This document shows, piece by piece, positions 1 through 9,201 of a stretch of DNA of 17,889 nt; positions within the stretch are counted from its first letter, which is position 1; every line of letters starts with the position of its first letter. A program made the position numbers and the translations under genes. The stretch is taken from positions 1 to 17,889 of the forward strand of contig JBFHRB010000034.1 in assembly GCA_041591915.1 (NCBI GenBank), written 5' to 3'. The notes under the pieces are model-generated. The model saw nothing but the letters and a program-made list of their open reading frames with translations, was not told the DNA's origin and did not search any database. The stretch is from JBFHRB01 sp041591915. GTDB lineage: Bacteria > Actinomycetota > Nitriliruptoria > Nitriliruptorales > Nitriliruptoraceae.

Positions 1-2
1 CC

Positions 3-545
3 TCGACCCAGGCCGCGCCGACCGATGGCGGCTCGTCGTCGACCGAGGCCAGATCCGCTGACGACGGCGAGGGGTCGTCGGCCGCCGGGACTCCCCGCAC
101 GAACGACCCCGGGACGGGCGGGTCGCCCGACCAGGGCGGCCACACGGAGGACGCACCGCAGCCGGCGCCGTCCCCCGACGCGAGCGACCCGGGCACACCG
201 ACCGCGTCAACCGATGGCTCCGAGGCCGACGCGTCGAGCAGCGCGGGATCGGCCGATGCCGCCGGTGGCTCCGCGGGCGATGGCTCCTCGGCTGAGACCA
301 GTGGCTCGAGCCCGAGCGCCGGGACGTCCTCGACCGAGGCGGAGGCTGAGACCGAGGCCGAGCAGGGCTCGGGGGCCACGACGGACCCCGGATCCGGGAG
401 CACGTCGGCGAGCGAGCCGGGTTCAGGGTCGGGGAGCGCCACGTCTGGTGAGGAGCCGAGCTCCAGCGGTTCCTCCGGCACGGTCCCGTCCGGGAGCGTC
501 TCGGGTGGCGGCTCCACGTCCGGTGGGGGCCTCGGCAGCGCCTGA
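3..545 (+). CDS. C-terminal part of an unknown protein: long Ser/Gly/Glu-rich disordered tail (5' end outside window)
   Basis: An open frame runs from the left edge to a TGA at 543-545, giving 180 residues with no internal start needed. Almost every third codon position is G or C, as in the clear genes here, which supports this frame over the arginine-rich frame from position 25. The visible part is low-complexity, dominated by Ser, Gly, Ala, Thr, Asp, Glu and Pro, and ends in a Ser/Gly-rich stretch. There is no predicted helix, membrane span or recognisable domain. Such tails occur on actinobacterial membrane, cell-wall and nucleic-acid-binding proteins, so the function cannot be deduced from this end. 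Its style resembles the acidic tail of NadC at the other end of the window. The reading frame is fairly certain; the identity is unknown. Confidence 0.7.
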   Translation, partial: STQAAPTDGGSSSTEARSADDGEGSSAAGTPRTNDPGTGGSPDQGGHTEDAPQPAPSPDASDPGTPTASTDGSEADASSSAGSADAAGGSAGDGSSAETSGSSPSAGTSSTEAEAETEAEQGSGATTDPGSGSTSASEPGSGSGSATSGEEPSSSGSSGTVPSGSVSGGGSTSGGGLGSA

Positions 546-602
546 CGGGCGGGTCCTGGGTCCCGGGTGGCTGTCAACCTGTGACCCCCCGACATATGGG
601 CC

Positions 603-631
603 TGTTCAGGTGTCGCAACTTCTCGTACACT
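603..631 (+). promoter_or_regulatory. Candidate promoter for the GGDEF-like/CAP pair
   Basis: A TACACT hexamer at 626-631 fits the actinobacterial -10 pattern TAnnnT, and a weak TGTTCA lies 17 bases upstream at 603-608. Transcription from here would place the two hairpins at 655-716 in the 5' leader. A second TAnnnT, TAGCGT at 728-733, lies closer to the start codon and could be the promoter instead. In that case the hairpins would lie upstream of transcription. The rest of the 257-bp gap (546-802) shows no gene. It also holds the short palindrome CGTGCACG at 642-649. Confidence 0.35.
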
Positions 632-654
632 CGTCTCGGAGCGTGCACGTATCA

Positions 655-716
655 CCACAGCCCGTGAGATAGCCGACGGGCCGTGGCGGATCGGCGGGAA
701 CACGTCCCGTGTGCCC
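655..716 (+). promoter_or_regulatory. Two strong hairpins in the leader of the GGDEF-like gene; possible cis-regulatory RNA
   Basis: Hairpin 1 pairs 655-665 (CCAC, mismatched A, GCCCGT) with 676-686 (ACGGGC, mismatched C, GTGG) around a 10-base loop. Hairpin 2 pairs GGG 696-698 and ACACG 700-704 with CGTGT 708-712 and CCC 714-716 around a 3-base loop. No U-run follows either, so a simple intrinsic terminator is unlikely. I do not recognise a known riboswitch class; c-di-GMP and c-di-AMP consensus elements were considered and do not fit. Role unknown. Confidence 0.4.
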
Positions 717-802
717 CTCGCGCCGGTTAGCGTCGGCGAGGAGACGGGGTCGATCCGGGAACGCTCCGGGCCCCGGCCATGGCCCACGCGGAGGGGACCG
801 CG

Positions 803-1654
803 ATGCATCTGACGTACAAGCAAGCTCGCTGGATCGTCCTGGGGTTCGGTGCTGCCCTCATCGGTGGCGTCACGCTCTCCACCTTCGCGCGCGGCGCGGA
901 CCCCGTCGAGGTGCTCGCCGTCCTCCTGTTCCTGCCCGTGCTCGTGGCGCTGGCCTTCGGCCGCGCCAGGTGGGGTGCGGTCGCCGGCGTCGTCGTCTCC
1001 ATCGCGTACGTCGTCATCCGATCGGTCACGCTGCCCGAGGGCCTCCCGATGGGGGAGTTCGTCGGCACGGCCATCGTCCGGACGCTCCTCTACATCGGCC
1101 TCGGCCTGTTCGGCGGCTACGCGAACGAGATGCTCGAGCACGCGCTCCACAAGCTCGAGCTGTACGACGAGATCGATGACGACACGGGCGTCGGCAACGC
1201 TCGCTCGCTGCTGTCGATGTCCGACCGTGAGGCGGCACGTGCGCGCCGCTACGGCTCCGTCTTCTCCCTGAGCGTCCTGACGCTCGAGCGGGGGATGTTC
1301 GACGAGGTGCAGCAGAAGGACGGGCTCAAGGCGCTCCGGCAGCTCTGCCAGACGGTGGAGGCCAGCGTGAGAACCACCGACCTCGTCGCGCGCGTGCCCC
1401 ACGAGGCGCGCGAGGACGTCGTCGTCGTGCTGCCCGAGACGGGTCGGGCCGGCGCCGAGATCTTCCTCGAGCGGCTGATCCCGGGTGCCCGCGACATGCT
1501 CAACGGCCAGGGCATGCACGCCAACGGGACCGTCGGTGGTCAGGTGCTGACCATCCCCGGCGACGAAGAGGCCTTCGAGCAGTACCAGCGTGAGGTCGCG
1601 GTCGTGGTCCAGGCCCAGACGCTGGAGGACGACGACACGGAGACCCCCGGATGA
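803..1654 (+). CDS. Four-helix membrane protein with degenerate GGDEF-like domain
   Basis: The protein has 283 residues. The ATG at 803 is preferred over the in-frame ATG at 779 because GAGGGG lies just upstream of it and 779 has no ribosome site. Four hydrophobic segments lie near residues 11-29, 38-53, 58-75 and 88-106. A cytoplasmic domain follows that resembles the diguanylate cyclase fold: DDDTGVGNARSL near 126-137 matches the usual D-x-LTGLxNRR opening, an REAARARRYG helix follows, and RTTDLVAR near 190-197 precedes a VVVVLPET strand near 207-213. The catalytic GGDEF position reads VPHEARED, so cyclase activity is unlikely. It may be a c-di-GMP-binding or purely structural sensor. It overlaps the next gene by ATGA, suggesting translational coupling to the CAP/CWB2 wall protein. 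The membrane topology is clear; the GGDEF relationship is a motif-level inference. Confidence 0.68.
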   Translation: MHLTYKQARWIVLGFGAALIGGVTLSTFARGADPVEVLAVLLFLPVLVALAFGRARWGAVAGVVVSIAYVVIRSVTLPEGLPMGEFVGTAIVRTLLYIGLGLFGGYANEMLEHALHKLELYDEIDDDTGVGNARSLLSMSDREAARARRYGSVFSLSVLTLERGMFDEVQQKDGLKALRQLCQTVEASVRTTDLVARVPHEAREDVVVVLPETGRAGAEIFLERLIPGARDMLNGQGMHANGTVGGQVLTIPGDEEAFEQYQREVAVVVQAQTLEDDDTETPG

Positions 1655-3111
1655 GTGCAACGGTGACGGCGGCTTCTCCGCAGAAGCGGAAGCGCGGACG
1701 GCGCGGGCTGGTCAAGCGCATCGCGCGGCCGTTCGTGTTCCTCGTGCTGATCTTCGGGCTCGTCGGTGGTGCGGAGCTCAGCTCCGCGCTCGCCACCGAG
1801 TTCCTGTCGACCCAGGAAGCCGAACTCACCAAGCTGATCAACGAGGAGCGCACCGAGCGGGGCCTGCCCGAGCTGGCCACCTCCGAGGCGCTGCGCACGA
1901 TCGCGCGCCGCTGGTCGCAGCAGATGATGTTGGACAACAAGCTGTACCACAACCCCAACCTCTTCGGTGAGTACAGCAACACGTTCCCGGACTGGCAGTA
2001 CCAGGGCGAGAACGTGGGTGTGGGGCCAACGATCCCGATCGTGCACCAGGCCTTCATGGACTCGCCCGGACACCGGGCGAACATCCTCGACAACGACTGG
2101 TCGCACGTCGGTGTCGGCGTCATCAGCGGCGGCGGCCGGCTCTGGATGACCGAGAACTTCCTCGGCCTCTTCGCCGGCTCGCGCCGCCCCGCCCCCGCGT
2201 CCTTCCGGCTCGCCGGCAGCACCCGCACCGGCACGGCCCAGGAGATCGCGGACTTCGGCTGGTCGCCCGGCAGCGCCGGTGGTGCGGTCCTCTCCGACGC
2301 GTTCGACTTCCACGGCGCGCTCGCCGGCGCGTCCCTCGCCGGCGCCGTCAACGGTCCGAGCGTGCTGACCGCGACCGATTCACTGTCGCCCGAGGCGTCG
2401 GAGGCCCTCAAGCGTGCGCTCGGCCAGGGCAGCGGCAAGAACGTCTACCTGATCGGCGCGTTCTCGCCGTCGGTCGCCTCGGCCGTCTCCGGGCTGGGCC
2501 TCAACCCGATCAGCATCGGCAGCGCCGACCACGCGGCGACCGCCGCCGACGTCGCGCGCCAGATCTCCGCGCCGAGTGCGGCCTTCGTCACGACCGTGAC
2601 GAACTTCCCCGACGCGCTCGCTGCAGCCGCGGTCTCGGCCGTGACCGGTTGGCCGATCCTGTACACCGACCCGTCGTCCCTGTCCGCCGCGACCTCGCAG
2701 GTGCTCGCCGAGCGCGGGATCAACCGCGTCTACATCCTCGGAGGGGCCGCAGCGGTCTCGCCGACCGTCGAGGCACAGCTGGCCGGTCAGGGCATCGTGA
2801 CGTCCCGCCTCGCCGGTCCCGGCCGCGTCGACACGGCGATCGAGATCGCGAACTTCGGCCTCGGCGTCGGCCTGACACCACGGCACGTCCAGGTCGCGAC
2901 CGCGTGGAACTTCCCCGACGCGCTCGCCGGTGGTGGCCTCGGCGGCTCGCTGCGTGCGCCCGTCCTCCTGACCGACGCGGGTGGGCTGAACACGCAGAAC
3001 GCCAACTGGCTCGCGGCCCATCGAACCGAGGTCAACGCCGTGTACCTGCTCGGTGGCACCGGGGCGCTGTCCAGCCAGGTCGAGGCCGGGGTGTTCTCCG
3101 CCCTGAGCTGA
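1651..3111 (+). CDS. Secreted CAP-domain (SCP/PR-1) protein with three CWB2 cell-wall-binding repeats
   Basis: The protein has 486 residues. It begins with a basic N-terminus (QKRKRGRR) and one hydrophobic segment at about 28-41. A possible signal-peptidase site follows A46-L47-A48. Residues 56-172 form a CAP domain: LINEERTERGLPEL, the QGENVGVG motif near 118-125, SPGHRANIL at 138-146 and the strand SHVGVGVI. Three cell-wall-binding-2 (CWB2) repeats follow at about 186-280, 287-383 and 386-484. Repeats 2 and 3 carry the hallmark NFPDALA; repeat 1 is degenerate (DFHGALA). In clostridia CWB2 triplets bind anionic wall polymers non-covalently, so this protein is probably anchored to the envelope. 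CAP proteins in bacteria often lack a proven activity. The start overlaps the stop of the membrane gene upstream (ATGA at 1651-1654), with GGAG at 1639-1642. Confidence 0.92.
   Translation: MSATVTAASPQKRKRGRRGLVKRIARPFVFLVLIFGLVGGAELSSALATEFLSTQEAELTKLINEERTERGLPELATSEALRTIARRWSQQMMLDNKLYHNPNLFGEYSNTFPDWQYQGENVGVGPTIPIVHQAFMDSPGHRANILDNDWSHVGVGVISGGGRLWMTENFLGLFAGSRRPAPASFRLAGSTRTGTAQEIADFGWSPGSAGGAVLSDAFDFHGALAGASLAGAVNGPSVLTATDSLSPEASEALKRALGQGSGKNVYLIGAFSPSVASAVSGLGLNPISIGSADHAATAADVARQISAPSAAFVTTVTNFPDALAAAAVSAVTGWPILYTDPSSLSAATSQVLAERGINRVYILGGAAAVSPTVEAQLAGQGIVTSRLAGPGRVDTAIEIANFGLGVGLTPRHVQVATAWNFPDALAGGGLGGSLRAPVLLTDAGGLNTQNANWLAAHRTEVNAVYLLGGTGALSSQVEAGVFSALS
2206..3102 (+). repeat. 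Three divergent CWB2 modules within the CAP protein
   Basis: These are protein-level repeats of about 95 residues each. Each carries a segment of the RLAG...TA.EIA type, a variant of NFPDALA and a YLLGG/YILGG-type strand. The first copy has lost NFPDALA (it reads DFHGALA) and has YLIGA. Three copies match the usual triplet needed for wall binding in the family. The DNA copies are well diverged, so this is not a recent duplication. Confidence 0.85.
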
Positions 3112-3135
3112 CGGGCCAGGCGTCCACACACCGTT

Positions 3136-3172
3136 ACGGCCGGACCGGTCGGGACGGTACGCTTCCGGCCGT
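3136..3172 (+). promoter_or_regulatory. Candidate promoter enclosed by a perfect 8-bp inverted repeat
   Basis: ACGGCCGG at 3136-3143 and CCGGCCGT at 3165-3172 are exact inverted copies separated by 21 bp. A TACGCT -10-like hexamer (3158-3163) lies in the spacer, 36 bases before the ATG of the small membrane protein. GTACGC also recurs directly at 3157-3162 and 3177-3182. This geometry could be an operator or a foldback. No -35 match is convincing. Confidence 0.35.
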
Positions 3173-3199
3173 TCCCGTACGCCAGAGGGGCTCCACCAC

Positions 3200-3526
3200 A
3201 TGCGTACCCGACTCGTCGGCCTGCTCGTGCTGGCCATGCTGCTGTTCGTGCCCACCGTGGCCTTCGCCGAGGCCGCCTCGATCGACGCGGTCGACCTGGT
3301 CCTCGCGGTCGAGCCCGCTGGCGACCACGGCGAGGCGCCGGGCCTCGAGCCCCGCGGGCCCAATGACGAGGACAACGCCTTCGCGCCGGAGGCCTACGAC
3401 CGCCCGTGGACGTGGTGGATGGCGCCGCTGATCCTCTTCCCGACGCTGGGGATCATCGCCCTGATCGGCGCCCTGTACTACTTCCAGGTCTACCGCCCGG
3501 CGCAGCAGGCACCGGCCAAGAAGTGA
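3200..3526 (+). CDS. Small secreted or type-I membrane protein of unknown function
   Basis: The protein has 108 residues; AGAGGGG at 3184-3190 is a good ribosome site for the ATG at 3200. Residues 1-23 form a typical signal peptide (basic MRTR, hydrophobic core, cleavage after A21-F22-A23). A short acidic extracytoplasmic stretch of about 45 residues, rich in Glu, Asp, Pro and Gly, follows. A Trp-rich start (RPWTWW, residues 68-73) leads into one membrane helix at about 74-95, and the tail ends QQAPAKK. Expected topology is N-out/C-in. I do not recognise the family and no catalytic motif is visible. It lies 49 bp before the metalloprotease gene in the same direction and may share its transcript. 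Codon use and third-position GC match the neighbours, so it is probably a real gene. Confidence 0.78.
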   Translation: MRTRLVGLLVLAMLLFVPTVAFAEAASIDAVDLVLAVEPAGDHGEAPGLEPRGPNDEDNAFAPEAYDRPWTWWMAPLILFPTLGIIALIGALYYFQVYRPAQQAPAKK

Positions 3527-3575
3527 CGACGTTGCCGGGAACGGTGGCGGCCCCGCCCCGACCCGGGACGCGCTC

Positions 3576-4601
3576 GTGACCACGGCCATCATCGACGAAC
3601 GGGTCGCCCTGGGGGCGGCCCGCCTCGTCATCCCGAGTCGCAACGACGACCCGGTCGAGGTGGCCCGCCTGCGGGCCGACATCCTGAGCGACCTCCCGCG
3701 GATCGACGAGGCAGCCCGGCGGTGGACGCGGCTCGGGGCCGACCTCCCTCCCACCGACGCCGCGGTCGTCGGACGGCTCGGCTGGGTCCGCGCGAACCTC
3801 TCGGCCCTGCGTGGTGCGTTCGACCCGATCGCCGAGAAGCTGACCACCCGGCGCGCGGTGGCCTCGCGCGTCCTCGGCGCGCAGATCGGTGCGCTGCTCG
3901 GGCTGCTGTCGACGAAGGTCCTCGGTCAGTTCGTGCTTCCGCTGGGTGGGCCCGGCGGCGGGCAACTGCTCATCGTCGGCCCGAACCTCCTGGACCTGGC
4001 TGACGAGTTCGGCCCGCAGGCGGCCGACATCCGGCGAACCGTCGTGCTGCACGAGGTGACCCACCGGCTGCAGTTCGACGGCGTGGACTGGCTCGGCGGG
4101 CACCTCCGGGGCCTCCTCAGGACCTACCTCGAGAACGCCCGTGTCGACGCCGGTGCGCTGCTCGAGGCGGCGGGTCGGTTGCCGGAGGCCATCCAGAAGG
4201 TGCGTGACGGGGAGGGCTTCACGCCCATCCTCCACGCCGTCCTCACCCCGGACCAGCTCGCCGTGGTCGACGAGGCGCAGGGGCTCATGACCCTGATCGA
4301 GGGGCACGGCAACGCGTGCATGTACCGCGGCGCCGAGGGCGTCGTGGACGACCCCGAGGCCGTCCGTGCATCCCTGGGGGGCCGCACGCCCGATCTCGTC
4401 GCCAAGGTGCTGACCCAGGTCGCCGGGCTCGAGATGAAGAAGCGGCAGTACGAGCAGGGCGAGAGCTTCGTTGGCGTCGTGGTCGACGCCGTCGGGGTCG
4501 AGGGCCTCAACCGCGCGTTCGAGGACCCCGAGTACCTTCCCACCCACGACGAGGTCACCGACGCGGAGGCGTGGATGCGGCGCGTGGGGCTGGTGGCCTG
4601 A
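3576..4601 (+). CDS. Zinc-dependent metalloprotease-like protein, DUF2342 / F420-associated family
   Basis: The protein has 341 residues and starts at a GTG, with only a weak GGGA site at 3565-3568. The HEVTH motif at residues 159-163 (HExxH) gives two zinc ligands and the catalytic Glu. The conserved LIEGH segment near 240-244 (E242) probably supplies the third ligand. The helical N-terminal half (RVALGAARLV, then RLGWVRANL) and the LLIVGPNLLDL strand fit the DUF2342 family, often annotated as a putative hydrolase or coenzyme-F420-biosynthesis-associated protein. Physiological substrate is not established. In mycobacteria the homologue also lies just before tilS, and here the gap is 32 bp, so co-transcription is likely. 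There is no signal peptide, so it should be cytoplasmic. Length is normal for the family. Confidence 0.86.
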   Translation: MTTAIIDERVALGAARLVIPSRNDDPVEVARLRADILSDLPRIDEAARRWTRLGADLPPTDAAVVGRLGWVRANLSALRGAFDPIAEKLTTRRAVASRVLGAQIGALLGLLSTKVLGQFVLPLGGPGGGQLLIVGPNLLDLADEFGPQAADIRRTVVLHEVTHRLQFDGVDWLGGHLRGLLRTYLENARVDAGALLEAAGRLPEAIQKVRDGEGFTPILHAVLTPDQLAVVDEAQGLMTLIEGHGNACMYRGAEGVVDDPEAVRASLGGRTPDLVAKVLTQVAGLEMKKRQYEQGESFVGVVVDAVGVEGLNRAFEDPEYLPTHDEVTDAEAWMRRVGLVA

Positions 4602-4633
4602 GCGGGCCCCGCAGGGGTCCGAGCGGAGGTGGC

Positions 4634-6178
4634 ATGGCCGGGGCGAACGAACCGGTGATCCCGCCGACGCCGGGACCGTTGCCGGCCGGGCTCGGCCGCG
4701 ACGAACTGGTCGCCGAGGTCGAGCGCGCGCTGGCCCCGATCCCCGAGGCGGCCACTGTCGTGATCGCGCTGAGTGGCGGTCCCGACTCGACCGCGCTCGC
4801 CTACCTCGTCCCTGAGGCGCGGCCGGACCTCGAGGTGGTCCTCGGGCACGTCCGGCACGGCCTCCGCGACGACGCGCGCGACCTGCGCGTCGTCGAGTGG
4901 CACGCGCGGGTGCTCGACCTCCCGCTCGCCGTCGTCGAGGTCACGGTGTCGCCGCAGGGCCAGGGGATCGAGGCCGCGGCGCGAGCGCAGCGCTACGCCG
5001 CCCTGCGCAGGATCGGGCGTCAGCACGGGGCGGGCTGGCTCATCGTCGGGCACACGGCCGACGACCAGGCGGAGACGGTCCTGCTCAGGATGGCGCGCGG
5101 CACCGGCCTGACCGGCCTCGCCGCGATGTCGCAGGTCCGCGGCGACGTCGTGCGTCCCCTGCTGCGTCTGCGGCGCAGCGACGTGCACCGCTTCATCCTC
5201 CACGAGGGCCTCGAGGTCGCGATGGACCCCGGCAACGACGACCCGGCCTTCCGCCGCAACGTCGTTCGCCAGCGGGTCCTGCCCACGCTCGCGGAGGTGG
5301 CGCCCGACCCCGTGGCGGCACTGGCGCGGCTGGCTGACCTCGCCCGTGAGGACGCAGGCCGGCTCGACGAGGAGGCCCGGGAGATCGCGGCATCGGTGTT
5401 CCGGCGCTACGGGTCTGCCCGAGCGGTTCGCGTGGACGTGCTGCTCGCGCAGCATCCTGCGCTCTCGCGGCGCCTCGTCCGCAATCTCATCGGCGAGGTC
5501 CGGGTCGGCGACCGGCCCTCCGCGGCGGACGTCCAGGCGGTCCTGCGGCTCCACCCCGGGGCCGGCGTGGACCTGCCCGGCGTGCGCGTGACGTGTGGCG
5601 GCGGCTGGATCGCCGCCGCGCCCCCCGAGGGCTACGACACCGATGCGAGCACGTTCCCGATCCCGGGGTCCGCGCCGTGGTCCGCCCTGCGTGCGGAGAT
5701 CGTGGCCTCGACACAGTCCGGCTCGCCGATCGGCGAGGAACCCCAGCTCCAGCTCGACCTCGAGGGAGCGTGGCTGCCCCCGAAGGTCGTCGTCCCGGAC
5801 GAGCTGCTCCCGCCAGGCGGCGACCCCCGACTCGGCCAGGTGGTCCTCGGCCCGCTCGAACCCGGGCAGACGTCCGGACCCACCCTGGCACAGCGGGCGG
5901 GTTCGCCCCGAGGCCGCGAGCCGCAGCTCACCGTGCGGACGCGTGCGCCCGGCGATCGCATCCGAACGCGCGCCGGCACGAAGAAGCTGCAGGACGTCTT
6001 CGTCGATGCCGGGGTCCCGCGCGCCGTGCGTGACGCCTGCCCGGTCGTGCTCTACGGCGAGCGGGTCATCTGGGTCCCCGGTGTCGCGGTCGACGCCGAG
6101 TTCGAGGCCGACGGCATCCGCCACCCGGCGGTGCACCTGGCCGTCCTGCCGCCCGGCGCGCGCGCCGCGGCACGATGA
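4634..6178 (+). CDS. tilS: tRNA(Ile)-lysidine synthetase TilS
   Basis: TilS attaches lysine to C34 of the CAU-anticodon tRNA-Ile, using ATP, so that it reads AUA. The protein has 514 residues. The PP-loop SGGPDS is at 47-52, the conserved HTADDQAET is at 140-148, and FRRNVVRQRVLPTL follows near 213-226. A central helical domain and a linker lead to a C-terminal TilS_C domain at about 432-505 (APGDRI, KKLQDVFVDAGVPR). It is thus the long, E. coli-like form, whereas the mycobacterial protein is shorter and lacks this domain. The ATG at 4634 has GGAGGT immediately upstream, though the spacing is short. The open frame reaches further upstream, but those residues overlap the metalloprotease and lack family similarity. 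In a genome this GC-rich AUA codons must be very rare, yet the enzyme is retained. Confidence 0.96.
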   Translation: MAGANEPVIPPTPGPLPAGLGRDELVAEVERALAPIPEAATVVIALSGGPDSTALAYLVPEARPDLEVVLGHVRHGLRDDARDLRVVEWHARVLDLPLAVVEVTVSPQGQGIEAAARAQRYAALRRIGRQHGAGWLIVGHTADDQAETVLLRMARGTGLTGLAAMSQVRGDVVRPLLRLRRSDVHRFILHEGLEVAMDPGNDDPAFRRNVVRQRVLPTLAEVAPDPVAALARLADLAREDAGRLDEEAREIAASVFRRYGSARAVRVDVLLAQHPALSRRLVRNLIGEVRVGDRPSAADVQAVLRLHPGAGVDLPGVRVTCGGGWIAAAPPEGYDTDASTFPIPGSAPWSALRAEIVASTQSGSPIGEEPQLQLDLEGAWLPPKVVVPDELLPPGGDPRLGQVVLGPLEPGQTSGPTLAQRAGSPRGREPQLTVRTRAPGDRIRTRAGTKKLQDVFVDAGVPRAVRDACPVVLYGERVIWVPGVAVDAEFEADGIRHPAVHLAVLPPGARAAAR

Positions 6179-6193
6179 CGTCGAGCCGGCCAC

Positions 6194-6199
6194 TAGCCT
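6194..6199 (+). promoter_or_regulatory. Candidate -10 element for hpt
   Basis: TAGCCT, in the 46-bp gap after tilS, lies 25 bases before the GTG of hpt. It fits TAnnnT, a scarce sequence in this GC-rich DNA. No clear -35 was found. hpt may therefore be expressed independently as well as by read-through from tilS. Confidence 0.35.
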
Positions 6200-6224
6200 G
6201 CGCCCACACCCGACGAGGCCAACC

Positions 6225-6794
6225 GTGAACGCGCCCGACGACCTCACCCCGGCTCTGCGCGACAACATCGAACAGGTGCTGTTCAGTGCAGACGACCTCG
6301 ACGAGAGGCTCGCCGAGGTCGCGAAGCAGATGGATGCGGACTACGCGGGCCAGGAGCTCCTGCTCGTCGGCGTCCTGAAGGGCGCGTTCGTGCTGATGGC
6401 CGACCTCGCGCGGCATCTCACGACGCCGGTCAGCGTCGACTTCATGGCCGTCTCGTCCTACGGCTCGTCGACCAAGACCTCCGGGGTCGTGCGGATCCTG
6501 AAGGACCTCGACACCGACATCGAGGGCAAGCACGTCGTCGTGGTCGAGGACATCATCGACTCCGGGCTGACCCTCGACTACCTCGTGCGTTACCTGCGCA
6601 GCCGCAACCCGGCCTCGATCGAGGTGTTCGCGCTCCTGACGAAGCCCGCGGCGCACCGTGTCGAGGTCCCGGTCAAGTACCGGGGGTTCGAGGTGCCGGA
6701 CCTGTTCGTCGTCGGCTATGGCCTGGATTTCGCCGAGCTGTACCGGAACCTTCCGTTCATCGCGACGTTGAAGCCAGCGGCGTACGGCGGCTGA
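6225..6794 (+). CDS. hpt: Hypoxanthine(-guanine) phosphoribosyltransferase
   Basis: Hpt salvages hypoxanthine and guanine to IMP and GMP using PRPP. The protein has 189 residues, the usual length. The PRPP-binding loop VEDIIDSGLT is at residues 107-116. LLVGVLKGAFVLMADL near 44-59 and MAVSSYG near 74-80 are typical of the family, and VPDLFVVGYGLDFAELYRNL near 157-176 is the C-terminal signature. The GTG start at 6225 has GAGG at 6215-6218 and yields the family's usual N-terminus; an open frame extends upstream but contains no relevant sequence. Its place directly after tilS matches mycobacteria, and tilS-hpt-ftsH is a widespread bacterial order. Confidence 0.95.
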   Translation: MNAPDDLTPALRDNIEQVLFSADDLDERLAEVAKQMDADYAGQELLLVGVLKGAFVLMADLARHLTTPVSVDFMAVSSYGSSTKTSGVVRILKDLDTDIEGKHVVVVEDIIDSGLTLDYLVRYLRSRNPASIEVFALLTKPAAHRVEVPVKYRGFEVPDLFVVGYGLDFAELYRNLPFIATLKPAAYGG

Positions 6795-6811
6795 ACAGGT
6801 TGTCGGCGGGC

Positions 6812-6836
6812 CGGCCTCGGGCCGCACCGCACGGCC
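6812..6836 (+). terminator. GC-rich hairpins after hpt, possible terminator
   Basis: CGGCC-TCG-GGCCG (6812-6824) forms a five-pair stem with a triloop. GGCCG at 6820-6824 can alternatively pair with CGGCC at 6832-6836. Neither is followed by a U-run, so this would be a U-less, actinobacterial-style terminator at best. It lies shortly after the hpt stop and before the ftsH promoter candidate. Confidence 0.25.
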
Positions 6837-6870
6837 GGTCGGCGGCCGTACCGTCCGTCCGGACCGCACG

Positions 6871-6908
6871 GATGGGCCAGAAGACCCATCACCACCCGGT
6901 GGTAGCAT
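6871..6908 (+). promoter_or_regulatory. Candidate ftsH promoter with adjoining hairpins
   Basis: TAGCAT at 6903-6908 is the best -10-like hexamer in the 283-bp gap before ftsH. Directly upstream lie two inverted repeats: GATGGG/CCCATC (6871-6876 with 6885-6890) and ACCAC-CCG-GTGGT (6891-6903). They could be a terminator for hpt or regulator-binding sites. A promoter here would give ftsH a leader of about 160-165 bases. Confidence 0.3.
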
Positions 6909-6970
6909 CGAACAACGGGCGGGAACTCCCGACCCAGCTCCACTGACGCCGATGCAGTCCGCCTGAACGG

Positions 6971-6990
6971 CCCGGTGGACGCCACCCGGG
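6971..6990 (+). promoter_or_regulatory. Hairpin in the ftsH 5' leader
   Basis: CCCGGTGG (6971-6978) pairs with CCA and CCGGG (6982-6984, 6986-6990) around an ACG loop, with a single bulged C. It is one of the most stable-looking structures in the leader and lies about 90 bases before the start codon. Its role is unknown; the leader carries no recognised thermosensor or riboswitch motif. Confidence 0.3.
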
Positions 6991-7077
6991 GGTTCCCACC
7001 GCCCCAAGCGGGAAGAGCGGGACAGCGACAGGCGCTTCTCCCGACGACCCGCACGCAGCCCCACGCTGGGAGTGCTC

Positions 7078-9147
<2,070 letters not shown>

Positions 9148-9201
9148 CGGAGCCTCCCGCGTCAGCGCGACCGTGAGGCCGTGCCGCGAGAGGAACCCCC
9201 G

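Noticed and set aside
555..600. Minus-strand TTGACA-like -35 in the first gap
   Set aside because: There is no -10 at correct spacing and no minus-strand gene for it to serve.
25..672. A 215-codon plus-strand frame rich in Arg and Pro
   Set aside because: It is the shifted shadow of the Ser/Gly-rich frame ending at 545. Its composition is typical of a wrong frame in GC-rich DNA, and it has no ribosome site.
603..735. c-di-GMP or c-di-AMP riboswitch before the GGDEF-like gene
   Set aside because: It was attractive because of the downstream domain, but the conserved core sequences of these classes are not present. Only generic hairpins are visible.
4316..4633. Upstream extension of TilS
   Set aside because: It is in frame but overlaps the metalloprotease, has Arg-rich shadow composition and would precede the normal TilS N-terminus by about 100 residues. 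The ATG at 4634 has GGAGGT.
4124..6268. A 714-codon minus-strand open frame
   Set aside because: Antisense to the metalloprotease and tilS, with shadow composition and no family motif.
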